A stretch of DNA of 64,000 nucleotides from Glaciecola sp964195425. GTDB lineage: Bacteria > Pseudomonadota > Gammaproteobacteria > Enterobacterales > Alteromonadaceae. Where the stretch lies: NCBI GenBank assembly GCA_964195425.1, contig CAXMOM010000042.1:86883-150882 (forward strand). Reading direction: 5' to 3'. The notes under the pieces are model-generated. The model did no database searches and had not been told where the DNA came from. It saw only the letters and a list, made by a program, of their open reading frames with translations. The position numbers and the translations under genes were made by a program. Shown in pieces: positions 9,775 through 18,307 of this stretch; positions within the stretch are counted from its first letter, which is position 1; every line of letters starts with the position of its first letter.

Positions 9775-10560
9775 TTAAACTTGGTTGTGTAACTGCGTTA
9801 ACAAATGTTTTTCGCAGTTCTTTTGGGTGTTTATCACCATTTCGTCTTGTCGATTATTTAGTACATGTAGCAAATACATTAAAATAATTGAAATAATCAA
9901 ACTCACTAGAGTCGAATTAAACGCCACGCCGAGCTTGTCGACCATACCTGAAATATCTCCCGCTACGGCCTCTTCAGCCTTAGCTAAAGCAGAACCAATA
10001 CCGCGCACGGTACCAATGAAGCCAATGCTCGGAATGGCCCAAATAAAATAACGGATCATACTGTTACCTGATTCTAGTTGAGCCGCCAGCATTTCTACAT
10101 TTTCGGTAATTGCGTTTGAAGCATGCTGTACGTTTTGTGTGTTTTTATAACGCCTCAAACAGTTTATCCACGTTGACATAGAGCTATTCTCAGCATAAGC
10201 ACTTTGCTCAAGTTCAGTGAGTGCTTGGCTTACATCGAGTGTTTGTGTTTTGTCGTATGCTTGTAAATAGTCCATGGTGAAAAGGGGTTCTTCATGAAAG
10301 ACAATGCGCTGGTATTTATAAATGATCAGAAAGGCGCAAAATAACCCAATCGTCACGCTGGCCTGTTGTTCAAAATCTTTGAAAATAACCCAAATATTGC
10401 TAGTTGCTCCGCTGCCGTAAGCCGCAACTGCCGCTTCGGCAAAGGGTCTTATGGCGCCTTGGTACACTAAGTGCACCACCGCCACTATAGCTAAAAACAC
10501 CGCCATAGAAACTGTCGGGGATGGGTTCATACTTGAGGTATGTGCAAATTCTTTTTTCAT
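9775..10560 (-). CDS. MotA/TolQ/ExbB-type proton channel protein
   Basis: A 261-residue inner-membrane protein. Helices lie at about 18-35, 68-82, 170-195 and 212-235. The family signature is clear: IPSIGFIGTVRGIGSAL (176-192) followed by DKLGVAFNSTLVSLIIS, the paired pore-lining helices of ExbB/TolQ/MotA. The long cytoplasmic loop between helices 2 and 3 (83-168) also fits the family. No tonB, tolA or flagellar gene is near. The neighbouring VWA proteins supply the matching single-helix B subunits. It overlaps no gene and follows the 42-residue peptide gene by one base. Confidence 0.88.
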   Translation of the reverse strand: MKKEFAHTSSMNPSPTVSMAVFLAIVAVVHLVYQGAIRPFAEAAVAAYGSGATSNIWVIFKDFEQQASVTIGLFCAFLIIYKYQRIVFHEEPLFTMDYLQAYDKTQTLDVSQALTELEQSAYAENSSMSTWINCLRRYKNTQNVQHASNAITENVEMLAAQLESGNSMIRYFIWAIPSIGFIGTVRGIGSALAKAEEAVAGDISGMVDKLGVAFNSTLVSLIISIILMYLLHVLNNRQDEMVINTQKNCEKHLLTQLHNQV

Positions 10561-10561
10561 A

Positions 10562-10690
10562 TTAAATATCGCTCGGTAAACTAGCGGGTGCGTCTAAACT
10601 GATTTGCATCGCGGTTACAACTGCTGTTGCCGTTAAGGCAATAATGCATAGTCCTGCGAGTATAAATTTGCGTCTTGTTTGTTTATTCAT
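10562..10690 (-). CDS. 42-residue single-pass membrane peptide of the motor operon
   Basis: An overlooked short gene: ATG at 10688-10690, stop at 10562-10564, one base before the channel gene's ATG. The start has an AAGAG ribosome site. The peptide begins MNKQTRRKF, then has a hydrophobic helix (ILAGLCIIALTATAVVTAM) and a short C-terminal tail (about residues 30-42). The basic N-terminus, single helix and near-overlap with the channel gene argue for a real translated subunit, perhaps an assembly or regulatory peptide of the complex. No family is known to me. Confidence 0.65.
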   Translation of the reverse strand: MNKQTRRKFILAGLCIIALTATAVVTAMQISLDAPASLPSDI

Positions 10691-10769
10691 TTTTTACTCT
10701 TTTTACGCTATGCTTATCTTTGCATTAGCTTTAAGATAAGCAGTTCGACATCGTCAAATTTGTTAGCCT

Positions 10770-12797
10770 TTAAAGCACGCTATCGTAGCGCGCAATTCTA
10801 AACCCAACCGTCGCCTTGCCCGATGCGGAAAACTCTCTAAATGCGCTACGCAACTCGCGTAAACGTCCGGTTTCATAATTACCGCCTTTGATGACCCATG
10901 TCTCACCTCGTAGCGCGCCCAAATAATCAACATGGCGCTTACTAGTATCGGGTATTACATTGGTATAGTAATCGTGTACCCATTCACTTACGTTGCCATT
11001 CAGGTCATATAGGCCAACACGGTCTGCCTTGTAACTACCTACTTCAGCAACACCGGTTTTGCCATCTATGTATTCATCAAAGAATATCAATTGTTTACCG
11101 TTCATGGTTTTGTCAGCAAAATTACCTAAATGATCACGTAACTTCTCTTGATTGCCCCATACATATACAGTACTTACTGCGCGTTTTGCTTTTTTTGCTA
11201 ACCACTCCCACTCGGCTTCAGTAGGTAATCTATAACCATTGGAAGAAGCATTTGCGCCGGCATAGCGACCATTTTGAAACCGATAGAATGCCGGTAAGCC
11301 TTCTTGCTGACTTAACCAGTTAGCATATTGCGCTGCCTCTAACCAGCTCACACCTGTTACAGGTAAATTTGATTTCACAGCCTTATTAGCACTCAAAAAT
11401 GCACTAAATTGTGTTTGGGTTACTTCTTTTTCAGACACCCAAAATGGTCTTGAAAAATCAATATCCACTTGATGTTCATTGCGTCTTCTTCCGGTTTCAT
11501 TGCCGGGTGAACCCAAGGTAAATTGATCGCCTCTAAATTTACGCATATTAATACCCAAGGTATCTACAAATGCGGGCTTGCCTTCGGCGCGTCTGGCTTC
11601 AAACTCAGTGAGCAAAGTCATATTTATATTTACGCTTCTATTGGCTTGGGGCGTAAAGCTTTGTTTGACGCTTCGATAGCCATTCGCTTGCGCTTCTACT
11701 GTTTGTAATACCGATAACAAACGTTTCGTCACCGGTGATGATTCAACGCTATTACCGTTTACACTAAGTTTAGCCGGCACATTAGTAGCAATCGTCACTT
11801 GTCCATATAAAGGCTTTAAGCGCACGTCGATATTCGTGGGAGCGTCTTTACTCACCTTTATGCTTTTTGTATAAGGGACATGACCGGGTTTGTTATATTG
11901 AATCTTATGTTGTTTATTAGCGGCAAGGTCAATTTGACCTAAACGGTACTCAACATTATTAATTAGCAGTAACCCATCGCTTGGTGTTGCATTTATATTA
12001 AGCACTCCTGGCTTTGGGAGTAATTGATAGTTTCTTTTGGGTGCTAAAAATCGTGTTTGTAAGGCGATTTTTTCATCTATTGTAATGAAGTCGCTACTGG
12101 TCAAGCGTACGGCATATTCGCCACCTTGGGCAGGAAACAATAATGGTGTTTTACCCAGCGATTGGCCATCCACGCTTACATCTATACCTTGAGGTACCGA
12201 ATCAATCGTTATTGTGCCATTTACACTGGCTAGCGTTGGAGAAAGCGCCACTTCTTCTGCACGAGCAAGTGCAAGTTTTACTGTTGTACTTTGAAAATAG
12301 GGATTTGTTATCTCTAACTGATAATTCCCAGGTGGGGTTGTATACGATAACTCCCCACCTACCTGAATTAAGGAGCTATTTAAAAACCATTGTGTTTGTG
12401 CCAAATATTTGTCTTCAACAGCCGTGCTTTCGCCCAATAGAACTTGCCCAGTAATTACCGCAGGACTTGGTAATAATAAAATTTCAATCAAGCTGGGGCT
12501 CTGATTGTTAATTATCACTAAGGAAGGTTCAAATGTGTGTGAACTCACACTAATGCTTACCTCGCCACCTAAAGTATATACCTTACTTTCGCCTACCCAT
12601 GCGAGGCCCGATACTAATTCGACCTTTGCATTATTCAGCGCTTCACTTGGACCAATAAGTAAACTAAAGCCCTTAATAAAAAATAACCACAGTCCAAAAG
12701 CGGCAAGCACAGCAACCGTTAGTAGACCCGACAGAACATATATACCTGCACCTTTGCGTTGAGCTTGTTTAATTTTTGAGTCAATGGCTTGCGGCAT
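10770..12797 (-). CDS. PEGA-repeat protein with non-catalytic FGE-like (SUMF1/EgtB) C-terminal domain
   Basis: A 675-residue protein with one N-terminal helix (17-40), then beta-rich surface modules. At least three PEGA-type repeats lie between residues 190 and 395 (for example VDGQSLGKTPLLFP and LSVNGNSVESSPV). The C-terminal 260 residues are a formylglycine-generating-enzyme-like fold: GVSWLEAAQYANWLS, YRLPTEAEWEWLAK, GNVSEWVHDYY and VIKGGNY are all FGE/EgtB landmarks. The catalytic cysteine pair of true FGE is absent from the C-terminal region, so it probably binds rather than oxidises. With the neighbours it should form the periplasmic part of the complex. Confidence 0.82.
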   Translation of the reverse strand: MPQAIDSKIKQAQRKGAGIYVLSGLLTVAVLAAFGLWLFFIKGFSLLIGPSEALNNAKVELVSGLAWVGESKVYTLGGEVSISVSSHTFEPSLVIINNQSPSLIEILLLPSPAVITGQVLLGESTAVEDKYLAQTQWFLNSSLIQVGGELSYTTPPGNYQLEITNPYFQSTTVKLALARAEEVALSPTLASVNGTITIDSVPQGIDVSVDGQSLGKTPLLFPAQGGEYAVRLTSSDFITIDEKIALQTRFLAPKRNYQLLPKPGVLNINATPSDGLLLINNVEYRLGQIDLAANKQHKIQYNKPGHVPYTKSIKVSKDAPTNIDVRLKPLYGQVTIATNVPAKLSVNGNSVESSPVTKRLLSVLQTVEAQANGYRSVKQSFTPQANRSVNINMTLLTEFEARRAEGKPAFVDTLGINMRKFRGDQFTLGSPGNETGRRRNEHQVDIDFSRPFWVSEKEVTQTQFSAFLSANKAVKSNLPVTGVSWLEAAQYANWLSQQEGLPAFYRFQNGRYAGANASSNGYRLPTEAEWEWLAKKAKRAVSTVYVWGNQEKLRDHLGNFADKTMNGKQLIFFDEYIDGKTGVAEVGSYKADRVGLYDLNGNVSEWVHDYYTNVIPDTSKRHVDYLGALRGETWVIKGGNYETGRLRELRSAFREFSASGKATVGFRIARYDSVL

Positions 12798-12824
12798 TTT
12801 AGTTATTATTCTCTTTTTTATGTA

Positions 12825-14357
12825 TTAAATGCGTTCATCGCATATTAGCGTAAGCGATATAGGTGTGTTCGCCTTCACGGTGAACTCAAGACGTTTGTTT
12901 CGATACCCTTCGCGCCTTCCCTGCAATACGTATTTGCCTGCCTTACGTGATATCACTTTTTGGTCGTGCTCGCCTATATGCCCTACTCCCAGCACCACAA
13001 TATAGGTTTTACCATCTGAATTCACTTGCACTTCAACGGGGTTGTTGTATTGGTCAATACCGCTTGCGACTTGTTCTATTTGTCGCTGCAGGCTTGGCGA
13101 TGACAAAGACGCAGAAAATGCAGATTGTACCGCCTTAACCGCCGCTTCTCTGATGTTGTCGTCGGCTAATCTTTCAGGCCGAGCAACAAACAGTGCAAGC
13201 GATTTTTTAGCTGACAATATTTCTTGTGCCTGAACTTGATAATTTTTCAGCTCGGTATCGTTTGGATGCTTTGGCAGTGTCGAACCTACTAAAGCACTTA
13301 CTTGTTCCCAGTTATCTTTATTTGCAGCTTCTTCAATCGACATCTTAATTCTTGTCAATCCTTGTTGACCCTTGGCCTGATTAATACGTGCCGTTAAGGC
13401 TTTTGCACCTTTGCTGTCTGGCTTGATGGTTTTTGCTTGATTGACTAACTGCTGAGCCTTGGTTAATTGATTCGACAACAGCGCTTTGTCGGCTTCATCC
13501 AAATATTTAGCCAGCTGTTGCTTATCGTGCTGAGCCTTAGCGTTTTTTAGGTCTTGCGCCAATTCGGTGCGCTGTGGGTCAATTTCAAAAATGTCGGTAA
13601 TCACTTCAACCTGTTTTGGCCAATTATTTTCGAATACCGCAATTTTAAGCTCCTCAACTAGCTTAGATGCCTCGCCATATGCATTAATTCTATTTTGTAA
13701 ATCCATTGCCTTCATATTTGTTGATGAAAGCGCTAAAGCTTTATTTACCTGTAATTGTGCTTGGGGAATTTGGCCGCTGTCAAACGCTGCTTGACCGTCA
13801 CTAACATGTTGTTCTATTTGCGCTTGCCATTGTGTAATTAAGGTTTTAGATTTTTGGGAAAGCTCCTCCATCGTTTGCTTCGCCTGTGCAAAAGCGCCTT
13901 GAGCAAAAGCCGTTAACGCATGGTCTTTCATTAGCGCAAGCCCGCTCGCTTGTTCTGTCTGCCAGTCAGTCATCATTATTTCATTTATGGAGGGCTGAAC
14001 CTGCACTTCATATTGCGTTAATGCTTGCTTAAAGGCTTCACGAAACTGGGCAATTTCCGATTCTGACATAAGCACTTCGGCTTGCGTAGAAATTGCATCA
14101 CCGTGCTCAGCTGATTCGCCCGTGAATAAATAATAAGCTACCACTAGTGCTAGCGCAATTGCAGCAATAATCCCTGCACCGCCAAAAAGTTTTGTCTGTT
14201 GCGCCTGATGCTCTTTCCTATGCGCCTGTATTTGCTCATCAGCACTATTTCTTTGACTCGCGGTTACAGACTCATTAGCTTCAGATTGCTCATTTTGTGA
14301 GGCTAATGGATCAACCTTTTGTGATGTTCCAGTCTGATTGTTGTTCTCAGTTGACAC
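12825..14357 (-). CDS. Single-pass membrane protein with TPR-like repeats and PEGA-like tail
   Basis: A 510-residue protein starting at GTG with an AAGGA site 8 bases upstream. Residues 1-56 are hydrophilic, Gln/Glu-rich and cytoplasmic; a helix follows (57-77). The long periplasmic part is alpha-helical with repeated ALALSSTNMKAMDLQNRI-like TPR/TPR-like units, ending in a beta-rich section (430-510: KTYIVVLGVGHIG, GKYVLQGRREGY) that resembles a PEGA domain. It lies 27 bp upstream of the PEGA/FGE gene. Likely a scaffold for the complex; no enzymatic motif was seen. Confidence 0.75.
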   Translation of the reverse strand: MSTENNNQTGTSQKVDPLASQNEQSEANESVTASQRNSADEQIQAHRKEHQAQQTKLFGGAGIIAAIALALVVAYYLFTGESAEHGDAISTQAEVLMSESEIAQFREAFKQALTQYEVQVQPSINEIMMTDWQTEQASGLALMKDHALTAFAQGAFAQAKQTMEELSQKSKTLITQWQAQIEQHVSDGQAAFDSGQIPQAQLQVNKALALSSTNMKAMDLQNRINAYGEASKLVEELKIAVFENNWPKQVEVITDIFEIDPQRTELAQDLKNAKAQHDKQQLAKYLDEADKALLSNQLTKAQQLVNQAKTIKPDSKGAKALTARINQAKGQQGLTRIKMSIEEAANKDNWEQVSALVGSTLPKHPNDTELKNYQVQAQEILSAKKSLALFVARPERLADDNIREAAVKAVQSAFSASLSSPSLQRQIEQVASGIDQYNNPVEVQVNSDGKTYIVVLGVGHIGEHDQKVISRKAGKYVLQGRREGYRNKRLEFTVKANTPISLTLICDERI

Positions 14358-14431
14358 CTATTCATCCTTTTGTAACACCAAATAAACGAAAAGATATCCT
14401 TTGAAAAAATCAAAAGATACCTCTATTTGCC

Positions 14432-15784
14432 TTATAGCTGAACGTCGGGCGTTTTTTCTTCTTCAAAGACTTTGCGCAAATGCGTCTTCCACTGTAAATA
14501 CTGCTCTTGGGCAGTACCTTGCAATTCGATGGTTTGATTCTCAAATTCAATTATCATAGGGCCCACACTTAAATCGAGCGCTTGTCCTTGCTCTTCTATA
14601 ACTGCGCTATGCACTTTCATGCGGGCACTGTTTTTAAACGCTTCATTGATTGCCCACGCCGTACCGATACCAGCGGCAACAGCACCAATTTCATAGCCAC
14701 CAGGATTGTTACTTTTGCTGCCTTTTGAAATCAAAATGGCCGCTAAAATAGCAGCGCCAACACCAATCATAGCTGTTTTGTTGCGCTGTGCTTGGGCTTC
14801 TCGAGCAGCTAAAATTTCAGGAAGTGTCTCGGCTTGCCATACAGAGTATGCATCGCGGGTTTGGGCATCGAAAACTTCATAATTGTCTTGCAAGCGGTCT
14901 ACAAACAAAAGTTCTTGAGCGCGTAAGTCTTCAATACGTCTTAACATTGGGTCGTTCGTATCGGGAATACCCGTTAATTCAAACTTATAATAGCGCTGCC
15001 CATTTTTCCGTTTAATCGATGATTCAAGATATTGCGAGTACGTCTCGGGAGAGTAATATCGGGCATAACGCATAAGTGACATGTCTTTAATGTCTTGTTT
15101 ATCTTGGGTAGACATTTTTGCAAGCAGACTTACTACATAGTTGCTCGCTTTTGTGAATACGGGCTCATAGGGATTTTTGCTTTGGTTAATTTGATCACGC
15201 AAAAAGCCTTTGGATACCGTATGGTCAAATGATTTTGTACCGAGTATTTCGCCACTGCTGTCTACGACCGTTATTTCAATTTCAACTTCTTCACTATCTG
15301 ACTCTTTAATTTCGCCTAATATAAAAAGGTCTGAAGGGGTACTGGCATTGGGTACTACACTCACGCTGCCAAATACCTTTTTGTTATCTAGAGCCGTTTT
15401 CATTTCAGAGGCGAACAACTTGGCTTCGGTTCGGCGCAGCTGCGGCCAAATACCCTTCTCCACTAATTCATCACCGTCCACTTCACCGTAGCTATCCAGT
15501 GGTAGACCTGGCGAAAACGTAGGTATAGCTACATCCAAAAAAATCTTAGCATCGGTTAATGCAGTAGGAACTGGATTATTATCGCTGGGAGCAACTTGTC
15601 GTTCAGCTGGGCCAACAAGTAGAGGCGAACCCGCATTTTTCGATCCTGTACTTTCACAGCCTGTGATTACCACCATCGCGCTTAACAGCGCCCAAAAAGA
15701 TAAGCGCGTCATCCGTTTAAGAAAGCGCAGGGCTAGATGATTCATGTTTGCGGGTGTTGATAATTGCTTACTGGTTTTTATCAT
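14432..15784 (-). CDS. Lipoprotein of the motor operon, unknown function
   Basis: A 450-residue protein, starting at ATG 15782-15784 (a TTG one codon earlier is possible). The lipobox VITGC lies at about residues 40-44, which implies a lipid-anchored envelope protein; the signal region is unusually long, and an internal Met (MTRLSFWALL) would give a more standard length. The middle is alpha/beta (FLDVAIPTFSPG, a CsgG/curli-like pattern, and VEIEITVVDSSGEI). A Gly/Ala-rich hydrophobic hairpin lies at about 335-380 (MIGVGAAILAAILIS). It precedes the TPR protein by 74 bp. CsgG-like similarity is only suggestive. Confidence 0.7.
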   Translation of the reverse strand: MIKTSKQLSTPANMNHLALRFLKRMTRLSFWALLSAMVVITGCESTGSKNAGSPLLVGPAERQVAPSDNNPVPTALTDAKIFLDVAIPTFSPGLPLDSYGEVDGDELVEKGIWPQLRRTEAKLFASEMKTALDNKKVFGSVSVVPNASTPSDLFILGEIKESDSEEVEIEITVVDSSGEILGTKSFDHTVSKGFLRDQINQSKNPYEPVFTKASNYVVSLLAKMSTQDKQDIKDMSLMRYARYYSPETYSQYLESSIKRKNGQRYYKFELTGIPDTNDPMLRRIEDLRAQELLFVDRLQDNYEVFDAQTRDAYSVWQAETLPEILAAREAQAQRNKTAMIGVGAAILAAILISKGSKSNNPGGYEIGAVAAGIGTAWAINEAFKNSARMKVHSAVIEEQGQALDLSVGPMIIEFENQTIELQGTAQEQYLQWKTHLRKVFEEEKTPDVQL

Positions 15785-15805
15785 CAATTTTTCTCGTCAA
15801 TTTTA

Positions 15806-16486
15806 TTAGCCACACTTATAGTTACGGTATTGCTGCTTAAGCCCTTTAAGCATATCAGCATCTTGGGTCTTTGTTATCTCTTGATATAAAAGTTTACAAA
15901 TTATTTTATCGTTGTTTGCGGGTGGAATAATACCGCGGGGTGCAGATGTGGAACTTTTACCACTAATATTGTCTGGAGCCTGATTGCTGTTTGGTGGTAT
16001 TACATCGTCTTGGTTTTGTGATTGATCGAAGTCGCCACTTTCATTGGGTTGTGTTGATTCTTCTGATGAATTGACGCCTTCTTGAGCACCACTGACTCCG
16101 TTTTCTTCGTCACTACCTGCGCCGCCGCCCTTACCTGAGCCTCCCCCCGACATACTTTGGGCAGCCGAACTTACACAAGTACTATAACTATCAATAGATG
16201 CCGTGAGAGATTCATCAAGTAAAGCAATACGCTCTTCTTTTGTTAACAAGGCTTCATCTACGTCATTAAGGGCCACTTGTGTGCACTCATAGGCAGATGT
16301 TGCTGCGGTTTGCGGCTCTTGCCACATTGCAAAAGTTGCTGACGTAAAAGCAAACACAGCTATAGCTATAACGCTTTTATAGTGCTTGGCTATAGAGCAA
16401 TTAATGGCGCAAACTTTAGCAGCGCCTTTAGCTACAACGTTACTCGGTCGGACACCAAAAACATATTTTTTTCGTTTGTTGTGCAT
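15806..16486 (-). CDS. Low-complexity exported protein, first gene of the motor operon
   Basis: I chose the ATG at 16484-16486 (226 residues); a TTG three codons earlier is also in frame. A basic N-terminus leads to a hydrophobic helix (about residues 36-53, VIAIAVFAFTSATFA) serving as signal or anchor. A short helical region with two cysteines is followed by a long Gly/Ser/Asn/Gln-rich disordered section (about 105-185), and the C-terminus (CKLLYQEITKT...YRNYKCG) has two more cysteines. It sits 21 bp upstream of the lipoprotein gene. No family was recognised. The disorder and cysteines suggest an extended periplasmic linker. Confidence 0.6.
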   Translation of the reverse strand: MHNKRKKYVFGVRPSNVVAKGAAKVCAINCSIAKHYKSVIAIAVFAFTSATFAMWQEPQTAATSAYECTQVALNDVDEALLTKEERIALLDESLTASIDSYSTCVSSAAQSMSGGGSGKGGGAGSDEENGVSGAQEGVNSSEESTQPNESGDFDQSQNQDDVIPPNSNQAPDNISGKSSTSAPRGIIPPANNDKIICKLLYQEITKTQDADMLKGLKQQYRNYKCG

Positions 16487-16661
16487 ACGTTTCAACGATC
16501 AGTGACTAATATGGCTATTAGAATAACATAGTCTTAAAAGGTTCAGATGAGTCCTACCTGATTTTGTTGATAACTGTGACGCTCGAAGGCGTATTATATT
16601 AGGAAAAATCAAGCAGTAGACGGTTAAGCAGGTAAGGAGCTCTTTAGAAATCTCTTGGCGT

Positions 16662-16985
16662 TTAGTATGTTGGAGACGTTAAGGCCACTAATTTATGTTC
16701 ACGAGCTAAGGCGCTGACTATCCTAGATGGGCCAACAATAGCACCTAGGGAATCATGCTTTAGCGAAAAAGAAAGCGTGCTTTGGCCACGGCGAACTATG
16801 CATTGTCCTTGTGAATTGAGCGATTCTGGCGTATCAAATTGCGCAGCAAGCTCCCATCCATCATTGACTAGTTCAGCTAAAATAGTATTAATGAGTGTAG
16901 GCTGAATTGACTCGATAATAGACAGGTTATTTCGTTTAAAACGAGACGCAGTCAATTGTCGCCTTATATTGGTGAAGAAGCCCAT
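16662..16985 (-). CDS. Conserved-looking hypothetical protein (107 aa)
   Basis: The frame is open back to 17084, but the ATG at 16983-16985 has a strong GGAAAAG site and removes an unlikely histidine/cysteine-rich leader, so I take it as the start. The 107-residue product begins MGFFTNIRRQLTAS and is mixed alpha/beta with no membrane helix or signal. It stands alone between the motor operon and a dienelactone hydrolase gene. I do not recognise it; a role as a small cytoplasmic protein is all that can be said. Confidence 0.55.
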   Translation of the reverse strand: MGFFTNIRRQLTASRFKRNNLSIIESIQPTLINTILAELVNDGWELAAQFDTPESLNSQGQCIVRRGQSTLSFSLKHDSLGAIVGPSRIVSALAREHKLVALTSPTY

Positions 16986-17155
16986 TACTTTTCCGATGTG
17001 TTCGAGTATGTGTTGACAATAATAAAGCGTATTGTTGTGAAATAGCAAATTAAGTAATAAATACAGTGAACCAATGACCTTCAATTACTCTATGTATAAA
17101 CGATTGAACTTATCTGGCGGGTTGTATCGTAAGAAAATTAAAAAGGACAATAGCA

Positions 17156-18055
17156 ATGAGCAAATCTAAGCCAATATTACCCGCAAAAATTCCGCAACAA
17201 GCCTTTGATTGGTATGACGAATATGCCCATGGCGATATTAACAGACGCACTTTTTTAACCAGATTAGCATCCTTATCGGTTGCAGGTTTGTCATTAGGGG
17301 TAGTGTCTTCTGCCTTATTGCCAAATTATGCGAAAGCTGAACAAGTTAGCTTTAATGATGCCGACATCAAAGCAAGCTACGCCAGTTTTAACTCGCCTGA
17401 TGGTCATGGAAAAGGTAAAGGTTATTTGGTTATGCCGCAAAACTTAACAGGCACTTTGCCTACGGTGTTAGTGGTGCACGAGAATAGAGGGTTAAACCCT
17501 TATATTAAAGACGTTGCAAGACGTCTAGCAAAAGATGGTTTTATAGCCTTTGCCCCAGACGCATTGCACCCAATAGGTGGGTATCCTGGCAATGATGACG
17601 AAGGCAGAGCTATGCAAAGAAGTCTTGAGCGCAATAAAATTGAACAAGACTTTATAGCGGCTGCATTGTGGCTTAAACAGCATGAAAATGGCTCAGGCAA
17701 ACTAGGTGTAGTCGGTTTTTGTTTCGGTGGCTACATTAGTAACTTATTGGCGGCGACTATGCAAAATCACTTAGATGCTGCGGTTCCTTACTATGGCACT
17801 CCAGCAACAGCAGAGTTGCAAACTAATGTTAAAGGACCATTATTAATACATTTTGCAGAGCAAGATAAACGGGTTAATGCATCGTGGGAAGGTTATGAGA
17901 AAGTACTAAAAGCAACAAAAGCAAATTACCAAGCGCATTTTTACGAAGGTGCGCAACATGGTTTCCACAATGACTCAACCAGCAGATACAGCCCTAAGGA
18001 TGCAGAGCTCTCGTGGGAGAGAACATTGGCCTTTTTTAAACAACATTTATCATAG
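17156..18055 (+). CDS. Tat-exported dienelactone hydrolase family protein
   Basis: A 299-residue alpha/beta hydrolase. The N-terminal NRRTFLTRLASLSVAGLSLG segment (about 25-44) is a twin-arginine-like signal in which NRRTF carries the RR pair. Catalytic features of the DLH family are visible: HENRG near residue 104, the nucleophile elbow GFCFGG (Cys nucleophile, about 189), an Asp in the EQDKR region and the C-terminal His in GAQHGF. It should hydrolyse lactones or esters in the periplasm. The start has an AAAGGA site 8 bases upstream. A long hairpin follows the gene. Confidence 0.9.
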   Translation: MSKSKPILPAKIPQQAFDWYDEYAHGDINRRTFLTRLASLSVAGLSLGVVSSALLPNYAKAEQVSFNDADIKASYASFNSPDGHGKGKGYLVMPQNLTGTLPTVLVVHENRGLNPYIKDVARRLAKDGFIAFAPDALHPIGGYPGNDDEGRAMQRSLERNKIEQDFIAAALWLKQHENGSGKLGVVGFCFGGYISNLLAATMQNHLDAAVPYYGTPATAELQTNVKGPLLIHFAEQDKRVNASWEGYEKVLKATKANYQAHFYEGAQHGFHNDSTSRYSPKDAELSWERTLAFFKQHLS

Positions 18056-18070
18056 TGGACATTCTTAGTG

Positions 18071-18106
18071 GGCCTTAGTAAAAGCAGTGTAAACACTACT
18101 AAGGCC
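18071..18106 (+). terminator. Hairpin after the dienelactone hydrolase gene
   Basis: The arms GGCCTTAGTA (18071-18080) and TACTAAGGCC (18097-18106) pair perfectly over 10 bp, and an inner GTGT/ACAC pair extends the stem. The T-tract is weak (TTTTCT at 18114), so termination is probable but not certain. Confidence 0.6.
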
Positions 18107-18307
18107 ATTGCATGTTTTCTATCGTGTTGGTTTAGCAATAACGACTAGTCAGTGCTACTTTACAAACCTAACACGTACAAGATATTCGTAGTGTAGTATG
18201 CTATCCTCGTTGGTATAGCAACAGGGAATCGCATAAGAAAAGTAAAATAATAACCGTGTTATTTTATCTGCAAGTAGATTCACATGACCTGACAAATTTG
18301 GTGACCC

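Noticed and set aside
12143..12762. Plus-strand frames inside the PEGA/FGE gene
   Set aside because: Lie within a well-supported gene on the other strand and show no domain.
10770..12797. FGE-like protein as the maturase of the arylsulfatase
   Set aside because: The catalytic cysteine pair is missing, the domain is fused to PEGA repeats, and the gene is far from the sulfatase.
7699..16486. Calling the motor operon a Zorya anti-phage system
   Set aside because: Only the channel logic is shared. There is no ZorB-type OmpA domain and no ZorC, ZorD or ZorE homologue, and the VWA, PEGA and lipoprotein genes do not belong to Zorya.
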